From Tenggerimyces flavus (GTDB lineage: Bacteria > Actinomycetota > Actinomycetes > Propionibacteriales > Actinopolymorphaceae), in NCBI RefSeq assembly GCF_016907715.1, contig NZ_JAFBCM010000001.1, positions 1,798,001 through 1,862,000 on the forward strand: a stretch of 64,000 nucleotides of DNA, given 5' to 3'. The notes under the pieces are model-generated. The model was given only the letters and a program-made list of their open reading frames with translations, had not been told where the DNA came from and did not search any database. The translations under genes were made by a program, and so were the position numbers. This document shows, piece by piece, positions 25,801 to 33,419 of this stretch. The first letter of the stretch is position 1; every line of letters starts with the position of its first letter.

Positions 25801-25863
25801 CGCTCTACGTGGCGTACATCCCACGTAAAGCGGCGAATGATCATGTAGACATGATCATTTGCC
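25801..25863. repeat. Two-hairpin intergenic repeat element, copy 1
   Basis: Hairpin 1 pairs CGCTCTACGTGG (25801-25812) with CCACGTAAAGCG (25821-25832), one mismatch. Hairpin 2 pairs 25832-25846 with 25849-25863 (core AATGATCATGT/ACATGATCATT, two-base loop). The same layout recurs at 39750-39814. A duplicated CGCTCTACCTGG at 25781-25792 suggests a partial tandem copy. Confidence 0.8.
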
Positions 25864-25993
25864 GTCACTGGGGAGCCACACGGGCAGCGTGCTCGTCGGC
25901 CCATGCCGAGACGCCGCTCCACCGCTCCAGCCACTTTCGTCACAGGCGCGAGGCGTCCGCGGCAAGCCGCCTTTGGCCAAGACCGGTGGAAGC

Positions 25994-26036
25994 TTGACGT
26001 CCCCGCGCTGTGCTGGCTAGCGTGAGAAAACGATTG
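25994..26036 (+). promoter_or_regulatory. Sugar ABC operon promoter with LacI-like half operator
   Basis: TTGACG (25994-25999), 18-base spacer, TAGCGT (26018-26023). Just downstream, GAGAAAACGATTGC resembles one half of the AAACG-centred operators used by LacI-family sugar repressors. The dyad is incomplete. Confidence 0.5.
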
Positions 26037-26091
26037 CTGATCAAGCTTCACCGGGGTCAAGGCGCTGCTGGCGAAACGCGAGGAGAGTGCC

Positions 26092-27429
26092 ATGACGAGT
26101 GGCGGCAACACATCCGGCGCCCGGTACGTGCGGAGCCGGCGGCAGTTCCTGCGCGACACCGCGGCGCTCGGCGTCGGGCTCGCCGGGCTCACCGGAGTCG
26201 GCGGGCTCGCGAGCGCGTGTGGCAACGGCGACTCGGGCTCGTCGGACGGGATCACGTTCATCAGGTACGGCGACGCCGGTGCCGCGAAGATCTGGGCCAA
26301 GATGGTCGAGCTCTTCAACAAGGACCATCCCGACATCAAGGTCACCGTGCGCAACATCGCCGCGGACAGCTGGGCGGCCTTCTTCGACTCGGTCTCGGTG
26401 CAGATCGCCGGCGGCCAGGTGCCGGACGTGGTCCACGTCGCGACCGAAGGGCAACGGCTGTTCATCAGCCGCAACCTGGTCGAGCCGATCGACACCTACA
26501 TCGAACGCGACAAGGCCGAGCTCGAGCCGTACTTCAAGGACGTCCACCCCAACCTGATCAAGTGGACGAACGAGCTCACCTCCCCGGGCGAGGAGACGTT
26601 CTACCTGCCGCACGGCTTCAACACGATGTGCATCCACTACAGCACCGAGATCTTCCAGAAGGCCGGCGTCGACGAGCCCGGCGACGACTGGACCTGGGAC
26701 GACTTCCTCACGATCTCCCGGCAGATCAAAACCAAGCTCCCGCAGACGTTCGCGATGGCCGTCGGCGCGACCCACTTCGCCGGCGCCGCGCCGTGGCTGT
26801 TCACGAACGGTGCCAACCTGCTGAACGACGACTGGACCCAGGCCACGGCCGACACCCCGGAGGCCATGGAGGCCGCGGAGTTCATGCGCCAGCTCGTCGC
26901 CGAGGGCTTGAGTCCCAAGCCTGGTGGAGAGTTCGACGCGTTCACCGCGATGACGCAGGGCAAGCTGGCGATGTTCGGCGGCGGGCGCTGGCCGACCGTC
27001 ACGCTGCGCAGCCTCAACTACGTCGACAAGGTCAAGATCGTTCCCTGGCCGCAGAAGACCAAGCAGGGCTCGCCGGTCGGGTGGGACGCGTACCCGATCC
27101 TGAAGGGGTCCAAGAACAAGGACGCCGCGTGGGAGTTCGTGAAGTTCATGTGCTCGGCCGAGGCGACCAAGCTCTACGCCGAGCAGACCGGCACGATCGT
27201 GCCGCCGTTGAAGTCGATCGCACAGAGCGAAGCGTTCCTGAAGAACGCCCCAGCGGGCAGCGAGAAACTCTATGAGGCCTTGACGTACGCGACGCCGATC
27301 CCGTCGCCGGACGAGGGGAGCGCGATCGAGCACTCGATCATCGACTCGTTCACCCAGGTCCTTACCGGCAACGTGAAACCCGACGCCGCGCTGAAGCAGC
27401 TGAACCAGCAGATCCAGGCGAAGCTGTAG
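26092..27429 (+). CDS. Sugar ABC transporter substrate-binding lipoprotein
   Basis: 445 residues. The N-terminus carries a twin-arginine signal (S-R-R-Q-F-L-R-D, residues 15-22) and a lipobox L-A-S-A-C near residue 43, so it is probably exported folded and lipid-anchored. The mature part is a family 1 extracellular binding protein (D-V-V-H-V-A-T-E-G, then W-T-W-D-D-F near 200, M-T-Q-G-K-L-A-M-F near 290). AGGAGAG precedes the ATG. It is the first gene of a four-gene operon and captures an unidentified sugar or oligosaccharide. Confidence 0.93.
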   Translation: MTSGGNTSGARYVRSRRQFLRDTAALGVGLAGLTGVGGLASACGNGDSGSSDGITFIRYGDAGAAKIWAKMVELFNKDHPDIKVTVRNIAADSWAAFFDSVSVQIAGGQVPDVVHVATEGQRLFISRNLVEPIDTYIERDKAELEPYFKDVHPNLIKWTNELTSPGEETFYLPHGFNTMCIHYSTEIFQKAGVDEPGDDWTWDDFLTISRQIKTKLPQTFAMAVGATHFAGAAPWLFTNGANLLNDDWTQATADTPEAMEAAEFMRQLVAEGLSPKPGGEFDAFTAMTQGKLAMFGGGRWPTVTLRSLNYVDKVKIVPWPQKTKQGSPVGWDAYPILKGSKNKDAAWEFVKFMCSAEATKLYAEQTGTIVPPLKSIAQSEAFLKNAPAGSEKLYEALTYATPIPSPDEGSAIEHSIIDSFTQVLTGNVKPDAALKQLNQQIQAKL

Positions 27430-27435
27430 CGCGTC

Positions 27436-28329
27436 ATGCCTGGACGGTTCGCCCGCTGGCGCAGCGAGGCCGCGTACGCCTACTACTTCCTCAGCCCGGC
27501 GTACGTGTTGTTCCTGGTCTTCCTCGCCGGGCCGCTGCTCGCCGCGATCGTGCTCAGCCTGTTCCACTGGGAGCTGCTGGGCTCGGCGGAGTTCGCCGGG
27601 CTCGCCAACTTCGCCCGGATGGCAACGGATCCGGTCGTCGGCGCGGCGATCGGGAACACGTTCCTGTTCACGTTCTGGTCGGTGGTGCTGCACATCGGGC
27701 TCGCGCTGCCGCTGGCGCTCGCGGTCAACCGCGCGATGCCCACGGTGCTGACCTACTTCCTGCGGACGACGATCTTCTTTCCCATGCTGGTGTCCTGGGC
27801 CGCGGTCGCGCTGATCTGGAAGTACATCCTCGACCCCAACTACGGCTTCATCACGCACTACCTGCAGCGGCTGTCGCTGCCCGCGCCGAACTTCCTCATC
27901 GACAACGCGTGGGCGATGCCGGCGATCATCGCGGTCGACCTGTGGAAGACGATCGGCTTCACGTTCATCATCATGCTCGCCGGGCTGCAGGGGATCCCGG
28001 CCCATCTGCGCGAGGCGGCGCTCGTCGACGGTGCCGGTCCGTTGCAGCGGTTCTGGAACGTGACGCTGCCGCTGCTCTCGCCGACACTGTTCTTCGCGAC
28101 GATCATCACGTTCATCGGCGCGTTCCAGATCTTCGAACCGATGTTCATCATGACCGACGGCGGCCCGGGCAACCGGACCGTGAGCATGGTCATGCACATC
28201 TACGAGACCGGGTTCCGCTCGTTCGACATGGGCTACGCCTCGGCGCTCGCGCTCGTGGTCTTCGTGGTGATCATGGCCGTGACGCTGTTGCAGCTCCGCC
28301 TCGGCAGACGCTGGGTCCACTATGACTAG
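27436..28329 (+). CDS. Sugar ABC transporter permease (MalF/UgpA type)
   Basis: 297 residues with six hydrophobic helices. The cytoplasmic EAA loop reads E-A-A-L-V-D-G-A-G-P-L-Q-R-F-W-N-V-T-L-P near residue 195, which docks onto the ATPase. No ATPase gene is in the operon; carbohydrate systems of this kind usually share an MsiK-type ATPase encoded elsewhere. It starts six bases after the binding protein and overlaps the next permease by eight bases. Confidence 0.93.
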   Translation: MPGRFARWRSEAAYAYYFLSPAYVLFLVFLAGPLLAAIVLSLFHWELLGSAEFAGLANFARMATDPVVGAAIGNTFLFTFWSVVLHIGLALPLALAVNRAMPTVLTYFLRTTIFFPMLVSWAAVALIWKYILDPNYGFITHYLQRLSLPAPNFLIDNAWAMPAIIAVDLWKTIGFTFIIMLAGLQGIPAHLREAALVDGAGPLQRFWNVTLPLLSPTLFFATIITFIGAFQIFEPMFIMTDGGPGNRTVSMVMHIYETGFRSFDMGYASALALVVFVVIMAVTLLQLRLGRRWVHYD

Positions 28330-29137
28330 GCGCTGGGTGCTGAACGTCGCGCTGATCGTGCTCGGCTTGGTGATGATGGCGCCGTTCTACTGGATGCTGC
28401 TCACCTCGTTCCTGCCGCCGGAGCTGGCGTTCCGGCTGCCGCCGGTGTGGTTCTCCGCGACGTTGACGATCGAGCACTTCGCGTCGGTGTTCGAGCTGAT
28501 CCCGTTCGGCCTGTTCGCCCTGAACAGCTTGAAGATCACGCTGATCGTGACGACCGGCTCGTTGGTCGTCAGCGTGTTGGCGGCGTACGCGTTCGCCCGG
28601 CTGCGCTTCCGCGGCCGCGACGTGCTGTTCGTGATCCTGCTCGCCTCGTTGATGGTTCCGAGTCAGGTGACGGTCGTGCCGACGTTCATGGTGCTGCGTT
28701 CGCTCGGCCTGGTCGACACGCACGAGGCCGTCTACCTGCCGCAGCTCATCAACGTGCTCGCGATCTTCCTGCTCCGGCAGTGGTTCCTCACGATCCCGCG
28801 CGATCTCGAGGATGCCGCCCGCATCGACGGCGCCGGGCACTTCCGGATCCTCCGGCACGTGATCGTGCCGCTGTCCGGGCCGCCGCTCGCCGCGCTGGCG
28901 ATCTTCATCTCGCTCGCGGCCTGGAACGACTTCTTCTGGCCGAACATCATGCTGTCGACACCCGAGAAGCTCACGATCCCGGTCGGACTGGTCTACCTGC
29001 AGGGCGAGTACAGCACCGGCTCGCCCGTCGTGATCTTCGCCGCGATCTCGCTGGTCGTGGTGCCGATCCTCGTCCTGTTCGTGCTCGCGCAACGGCCGAT
29101 CACGCAGAGCCTGGCGATGACGGGCCTGCGCGGATGA
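28322..29137 (+). CDS. Sugar ABC transporter permease (MalG/UgpE type)
   Basis: 271 residues with six membrane helices. The EAA loop is E-D-A-A-R-I-D-G-A-G-H-F-R-I-L-R near residue 165. The start W-V-L-N-V-A-L-I-V-L and P-F-Y-W-M-L-L-T-S-F are typical of the MalG subgroup. It forms the channel with the preceding permease. The next gene starts inside its stop codon (ATGA). Confidence 0.93.
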   Translation: MTRRWVLNVALIVLGLVMMAPFYWMLLTSFLPPELAFRLPPVWFSATLTIEHFASVFELIPFGLFALNSLKITLIVTTGSLVVSVLAAYAFARLRFRGRDVLFVILLASLMVPSQVTVVPTFMVLRSLGLVDTHEAVYLPQLINVLAIFLLRQWFLTIPRDLEDAARIDGAGHFRILRHVIVPLSGPPLAALAIFISLAAWNDFFWPNIMLSTPEKLTIPVGLVYLQGEYSTGSPVVIFAAISLVVVPILVLFVLAQRPITQSLAMTGLRG

Positions 29138-29829
29138 CGATCGTGAACGCGCTGCGTGCGGTGGCCGGGGAGTTGCCGGTCATCGTCGGTCGGACCGTGT
29201 GGACGCAGCTGCCGCTGCTGTTGGTGGTCGATCTGGTCGTGGTGGTGGCGTGCGTTCCCGGTGTGCTGGTGGCTCTGGTCTGGCCGATGCTGGCGCCTCT
29301 CGTCTTCGGCGCTGTCCTCGGCCCGGTCTGGGCCGGCGCACTGTCCGTCGCGGGTGCCCTGGTGCGCGACGAGCCATGGTCGGTGCGGAACGGCCTTGCG
29401 GGATTGAAGATCGGCCTCGTTCTCGGCGCCGTCGGCGCGGCCGCCGTGGGCACGTTGACGTTGTGGAACGCCAACCCGGAGCGGACTTGGCTGCTGGTGC
29501 CGCTGTTCGTCGACGGGACCGTGCTCGCCCTGCTGGCCGTCGCGAGCCTCTCCGCCTTCACCCTCGCCGAGAGCGGCCTGCGCGGCTGGAACCTCTGGCT
29601 GTCCGCGCTGCGGCTCGCGGCCCGTCGCCCCGTCCTCACGGCCGGAACGTTGGCGCTGGCGATCCTGGCCGGGCTCGCGGTGAGCTGGCTGCCCGCCATC
29701 GCGCTCGTCCTGCCCGGCCCGTTCGCCGTCTTCCTGGCCGCCTCAGTGCCCCGGGCTGGCGTAGTGCCTGAGCTGGCGGTGGAAGAACGCGACGGCGGCC
29801 GCGTACAGCAGCACTCCGACCGCGGGTGA
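29134..29829 (+). CDS. YesL/DUF624-like membrane protein
   Basis: 231 residues with about five to six hydrophobic helices (two near residues 25-65, others near 95, 125, 165-195). Proteins of this length and topology following MalF/MalG permeases are usually DUF624 (YesL), with no defined function. Here the ATGA coupling makes it part of the sugar-uptake operon. The last 87 bases overlap the convergent ABC-2 gene, an unusually long overlap. Assignment rests on context and hydrophobicity more than motifs. Confidence 0.65.
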   Translation: MTIVNALRAVAGELPVIVGRTVWTQLPLLLVVDLVVVVACVPGVLVALVWPMLAPLVFGAVLGPVWAGALSVAGALVRDEPWSVRNGLAGLKIGLVLGAVGAAAVGTLTLWNANPERTWLLVPLFVDGTVLALLAVASLSAFTLAESGLRGWNLWLSALRLAARRPVLTAGTLALAILAGLAVSWLPAIALVLPGPFAVFLAASVPRAGVVPELAVEERDGGRVQQHSDRG

Positions 29830-30555
29830 CGCGTACGCCAGCCAGACCGGGACGAACAGGTCGGCCTCCCGTCCGAGCAGCACGGCAGCGGGGAAGAACC
29901 CGGCGTACGCCAACGGCAGCACGAACGTGAGCAGCTGCGCGACAGTCCGTGGCAGAACGCTCAACGGGTACGGGCCGAACGTCACGAACACCAGGTCCGC
30001 CACCCGGAGCGCCGGGATGCTGACGAGCAGCCGGAACGACAGTGACGCGAACGCCAGCATCACCGCGGACTCCACGAGCGCGCTGCCGACGACCGCCACG
30101 ATCAGGAACGCGACCGAACCGACCGTCCACACGATCGGCGCGGCGACCGCCGTGATCGTGAGCACGACGAGTCCGAACACGATGTCGCCGACCGCGGTGA
30201 CCTGGAAGCGCCGGGCCAGCAGCTGGACGAGCGGGTTCACCGGCCGGAGCAGGAAGCGGTCGAACTCGCCACGCCGGACGACCTCGTCGGTCCCCCAGAG
30301 CTGGCCGGACAGGACGCCGTGCAGGGCGTGGCCCATCGCGCGGATCCCGTACACGAACGCGACCTCGACGAAGCTCCAGCCGCCGATGCTGCCGAACGCG
30401 AAGACGATCACACCGACGAAAGCCAGCGACACCGCCTCGTACGCGATCGCGCCGATGGCGGTCATCACGAAGTCCGCGCGGTACTGCAGGGCGGACTGCA
30501 GGCCGATGCGCAGCAGCACGCCGTACTGGCGCAGGGTCGACGGCGCCTCAACCAC
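29743..30555 (-). CDS. ABC-2 family exporter, membrane subunit B
   Basis: 270 residues with six hydrophobic segments. It matches the ABC-2 (DUF990-like) permeases in the D-F-V-M-T-A-I-G-A-I and E-F-D-R-F-L-L-R-P-V-N-P-L regions; the latter loop (residues about 95-110) is the family mark. It is third in a three-gene operon with another permease and an ATPase, and its start overlaps the preceding gene by eight bases. Substrate unknown. Confidence 0.88.
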   Translation of the reverse strand: MVEAPSTLRQYGVLLRIGLQSALQYRADFVMTAIGAIAYEAVSLAFVGVIVFAFGSIGGWSFVEVAFVYGIRAMGHALHGVLSGQLWGTDEVVRRGEFDRFLLRPVNPLVQLLARRFQVTAVGDIVFGLVVLTITAVAAPIVWTVGSVAFLIVAVVGSALVESAVMLAFASLSFRLLVSIPALRVADLVFVTFGPYPLSVLPRTVAQLLTFVLPLAYAGFFPAAVLLGREADLFVPVWLAYASPAVGVLLYAAAVAFFHRQLRHYASPGH

Positions 30556-31336
30556 CCTGCACCACCACCCGGTGCTTCGCGCGCGACCACACCAGCGCGC
30601 AGAGGCCGGTGAGCACGACGACCCACAGCAGTTGCACGCCGAGCGCCGCGACGAGGCCGCCGGTGGGGCGGCCGAAGTAGACCGAGAGCGGGGTGTACGT
30701 CGCCGCCTGGAACGGCAGCGCGCGAGCGATGGCCTGCAGCCAGTCGGGCATGAACCACAGCGGAAGGACGGCGCCGGACAGGAACGTCCGGACCACGGCG
30801 AAGGCCATCTCGAACCCGCCGACCTCGACCGTCCAGAACGACGTCAGCGCCATCAGCAGCGTGATCAACTGAGAGACCGCGAACGCGAGCACGAGGCTCA
30901 GCGCGAAGCCGACGGCCGCTTCGGCGTTCTCCGGTGGCGCGAGGCCCTGGACGGCGAGCCCGGTGGCGAGCCCGACCGCGACCGCGGGGAGCGCGGCGAG
31001 GACGTACCCGGTCTGCACGGCGAAGTTCTGCGTGAGCAGGCCGATCGGTCGGGTCAGGTCGACGCCGATCAGGCCGTCGCCGACGCGCGCGGCGATCGAC
31101 CAGTACGGCGAGGTGTCGAGGATGCTGGCGATCGTGAGGCCGAGCACGGCGTACCCGACCGCGGTCCGGACGTCCGCGCCGGCGACCGTGCCGCCCTGGT
31201 CGGCGTAGATCGCGCGCCAGACGACGCTGTAGAGCGCGACCTGGATCGCGAGGATGCCGAACGTGAGCAGGGTGGAGGTCCGGTACGACCAGGGCGTGAG
31301 GTAGCCGATGCGGATCTGGCTCCAGACGCGCCTCAT
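30548..31336 (-). CDS. ABC-2 family exporter, membrane subunit A
   Basis: 262 residues with six membrane segments. The loop G-L-I-G-V-D-L-T-R-P-I-G-L-L near residue 90 matches the equivalent D-x-x-L-x-R-P loop of the partner subunit. Both belong to the ABC-2 families that occur as a heterodimer with a NatA/DrrA-like ATPase. ATG 31336 overlaps the ATPase stop (ATGA), so the genes are translationally coupled. Confidence 0.88.
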   Translation of the reverse strand: MRRVWSQIRIGYLTPWSYRTSTLLTFGILAIQVALYSVVWRAIYADQGGTVAGADVRTAVGYAVLGLTIASILDTSPYWSIAARVGDGLIGVDLTRPIGLLTQNFAVQTGYVLAALPAVAVGLATGLAVQGLAPPENAEAAVGFALSLVLAFAVSQLITLLMALTSFWTVEVGGFEMAFAVVRTFLSGAVLPLWFMPDWLQAIARALPFQAATYTPLSVYFGRPTGGLVAALGVQLLWVVVLTGLCALVWSRAKHRVVVQGG

Positions 31337-32322
31337 GCCGGCAGGCCGCGCTGGGTGTAGATGCGGGAGACGACGTCCTCGAGCCGCGGCTCGACGACCG
31401 CGAGGTCGACGACCTCGGCGGCCGCGGTGGTCGCGGCGATGATCGCCGGCGCCTTCACCTGGTCGGAGCGGAACCGCAGCGTCACGACCGGTCCGTCGCG
31501 GGCGACCTGTTCGGCGCCCTCGACGGTGACGTCGTGCGGACTCGCCAACGTGACAACGAGATCGCGGTACGGCGCGTAGCGGGACATCAGCTCCGACAGC
31601 GCGCCGTCGTACAGCACGCGCCCGTGGTCGATGAGCACGATGCGGCGGCAGAGGCGTTCGACGTCCTCCAGATCGTGCGTAGTGAGGACGACGGTGGTGC
31701 CGCGTGCTTGGTTCGCGTGCGCCACGAACTCGCGGATCCGATGCTTGGCGACGACGTCGAGGCCGACGGTCGGCTCGTCGAGAAAGAGCAACCTGGGTTG
31801 GTAGATCATGGCTGCGGCGAGGTCGCCGCGCATGCGTTGTCCCAACGACAGTTGACGAACGGGTGCGTCAAGGAACTCTTGCATGTCGAGGAGCTCGACC
31901 AGCTCGTGCTGCCTCTTGTCGCCTTCTGCTGCCGGGACGCCGTACAGGTCGCGGATCGCGCGGAACGACTCGCGGAGCGGCAGGTCCCACCACAGTTGGC
32001 TGCGTTGGCCGAAGACCACGCCGATGTTGAGCGCGTTCGCCTTGCGGCGCCGGGACGGGTCGTTGCCGGCGACGTCGACCGTGCCCTCGGTGGGAGTGAG
32101 GATGCCGGTGAGCATCTTGATCGTCGTGGACTTGCCGGCACCGTTCGGTCCGAGGTAGCCGACGAGCTCGCCTTCGTGGATGTCGAACGAGACGTCGTCG
32201 ACGGCGCGGATGACGTCGTACTCGCGGCTGAGGAACGTGCGCAGCACGCTCATCCGGCCGGGGACGCGCTTGGCGCGGCGGAACTCTTTGACCAGCCCTG
32301 CGGCGCGCACGAGGAGGGACAC
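31333..32322 (-). CDS. ABC-2 exporter ATP-binding protein
   Basis: 329 residues. Walker A is G-P-N-G-A-G-K-S-T (residues 58-66), the signature is L-S-L-G-Q-R-M-R, Walker B is L-L-F-L-D-E-P, and the switch His is in L-T-T-H-D. The long N-terminal part before Walker A and a C-terminal domain of about 90 residues fit the NatA-like ATPases that pair with two DUF990-type membrane subunits. It is the first gene of the exporter operon. Confidence 0.93.
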   Translation of the reverse strand: MSLLVRAAGLVKEFRRAKRVPGRMSVLRTFLSREYDVIRAVDDVSFDIHEGELVGYLGPNGAGKSTTIKMLTGILTPTEGTVDVAGNDPSRRRKANALNIGVVFGQRSQLWWDLPLRESFRAIRDLYGVPAAEGDKRQHELVELLDMQEFLDAPVRQLSLGQRMRGDLAAAMIYQPRLLFLDEPTVGLDVVAKHRIREFVAHANQARGTTVVLTTHDLEDVERLCRRIVLIDHGRVLYDGALSELMSRYAPYRDLVVTLASPHDVTVEGAEQVARDGPVVTLRFRSDQVKAPAIIAATTAAAEVVDLAVVEPRLEDVVSRIYTQRGLPA

Positions 32323-32409
32323 GCGTCACACTCGCAGCCGACCTCTGCGCCTCGCAAGGGAATTAACGCGTACTGTTTCTGATTCCACCGAATGCTGGAG
32401 GAAGAGCGC

Positions 32410-33042
32410 GTGAACGACCTGCAGGGTTACTACCGTGAACTGACCGCGCGGCTGAAGGCGTTGGCTGACTCCGAGCCTGTACGCAAGGTCGAGGAAGCTC
32501 GGCAGAAGGCGCTGGGCGAGCTGCTCGAGCGCATCCAGAGCTCCGATCTCCGTGAGCGCGTGGAGGAGGCGTTCCAGCAGCAACAGCGTTCGCTGGTCGA
32601 CTTCGCACACGCCGTGCAGGGCGTGCTGAGCGCTCAGCAGCAGGCGATGGCGGAGCTCATCGCGCAGGTGGAGCGGAACATCTCCGATCGGCTGCCCGGG
32701 CGCGGATTGCAGGACGAGGACGAGCTCGCGCCGTTCCCGCCGCCCCCGGCCGCGGTGTCGGCCGCGCCGGAGCCCGCTGCTGCGCCTGTGGCGAAGAAGG
32801 CCGCCGCGAAGAAGTCTTCGGCCAAGAAGGCCGCGGCCAAGAAGGCGCCCGCTGCCAAGAAGACCGCCGCCAAGAAGACGGCGGCGAAGAAGACCGCGAC
32901 GAAGGCGGTCGACGGCTCCGAGCCGGCCGCGAAGAAGGCCGTGGCGAAGAAGTCGACCGTGAAGAAGGCGGCTGCGAAGAAGACCGCCGCCAAGAAGACC
33001 GCTGCGAAGAAGGCCAGCCCGAACGGTTCGGCTCAGTCGTAG
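32410..33042 (+). CDS. Histone H1-like Lys/Ala-rich protein with coiled-coil N-terminus
   Basis: 210 residues. The first 100 are charged and helical (R-K-V-E-E-A-R-Q-K-A-L-G-E-L-L and Q-Q-Q-R-S-L-V-D-F), probably a coiled coil. After a Pro/Ala linker, the last 75 residues are tandem A-A-K-K and K-K-T-A repeats like the tail of HupB or eukaryotic H1, expected to bind DNA without sequence preference. GGAGG at 32396-32400 fits GTG 32410, not the upstream ATG at 32392. Related proteins are nucleoid-associated; the role is inferred. The 3' end overlaps the next gene by ten bases. Confidence 0.8.
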   Translation: MNDLQGYYRELTARLKALADSEPVRKVEEARQKALGELLERIQSSDLRERVEEAFQQQQRSLVDFAHAVQGVLSAQQQAMAELIAQVERNISDRLPGRGLQDEDELAPFPPPPAAVSAAPEPAAAPVAKKAAAKKSSAKKAAAKKAPAAKKTAAKKTAAKKTATKAVDGSEPAAKKAVAKKSTVKKAAAKKTAAKKTAAKKASPNGSAQS

Positions 33043-33383
33043 CCGAGCTCGTGCAGGCGGGCGTCGTCGATGCCGAAGTGGTGGGCGATCTCGTGCACGA
33101 CCGTGATGTGCACCTCGTCCACCACGTCCTCGACGGACTCGCAGATCCGCAACGTCGGGTTCATGTAGATCGTGATGCGGTCCGGTAGCACCCCGGCGTA
33201 CCAGTCACCGCGTTCGGTGAGCGCCACGCCGTCGTACAGGCCGAGCAGGTCCGGCTCGCCCGGCGGCGGATCGTCCTCCACGAACAGCGCGACGTTGTCC
33301 ATCAGCGACGCCAGCTCCGCCGGGATCGTGTCCAACGCTTCGGTCACAAGCTCCTCGAACCGTTCCCGACTCATCTCCAGCAC
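33033..33383 (-). CDS. Zincin-like metallopeptidase family protein (DUF1025 type)
   Basis: 116 residues. The zinc motif H-E-I-A-H-H-F-G near residue 100 (HExxH) is preceded by I-T-I-Y-M-N-P and L-x-G-L-Y-D-G-V-A-L, the usual small metallopeptidase family common in actinobacteria. Activity is not shown for the family. GTG 33383 is six bases after CACAAT, suggesting a leaderless start; an in-frame ATG at 33374 is possible. The gene is convergent with the histone-like gene. Confidence 0.9.
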   Translation of the reverse strand: MLEMSRERFEELVTEALDTIPAELASLMDNVALFVEDDPPPGEPDLLGLYDGVALTERGDWYAGVLPDRITIYMNPTLRICESVEDVVDEVHITVVHEIAHHFGIDDARLHELGYD

Positions 33384-33419
33384 GCACATATTGTGGGTGA
33401 CGGGGGTAGAAGGGAACCA

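Larger units (their letters stand above)
25665..26091. other. 427-base gap with a gene remnant, a hairpin element and the ABC promoter
   Basis: It holds a short open frame cut off after 32 codons (25697-25795), copy 1 of a two-hairpin repeat (25801-25863) and the promoter of the sugar ABC operon (25994-26036). Nothing else recognisable. Confidence 0.6.
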
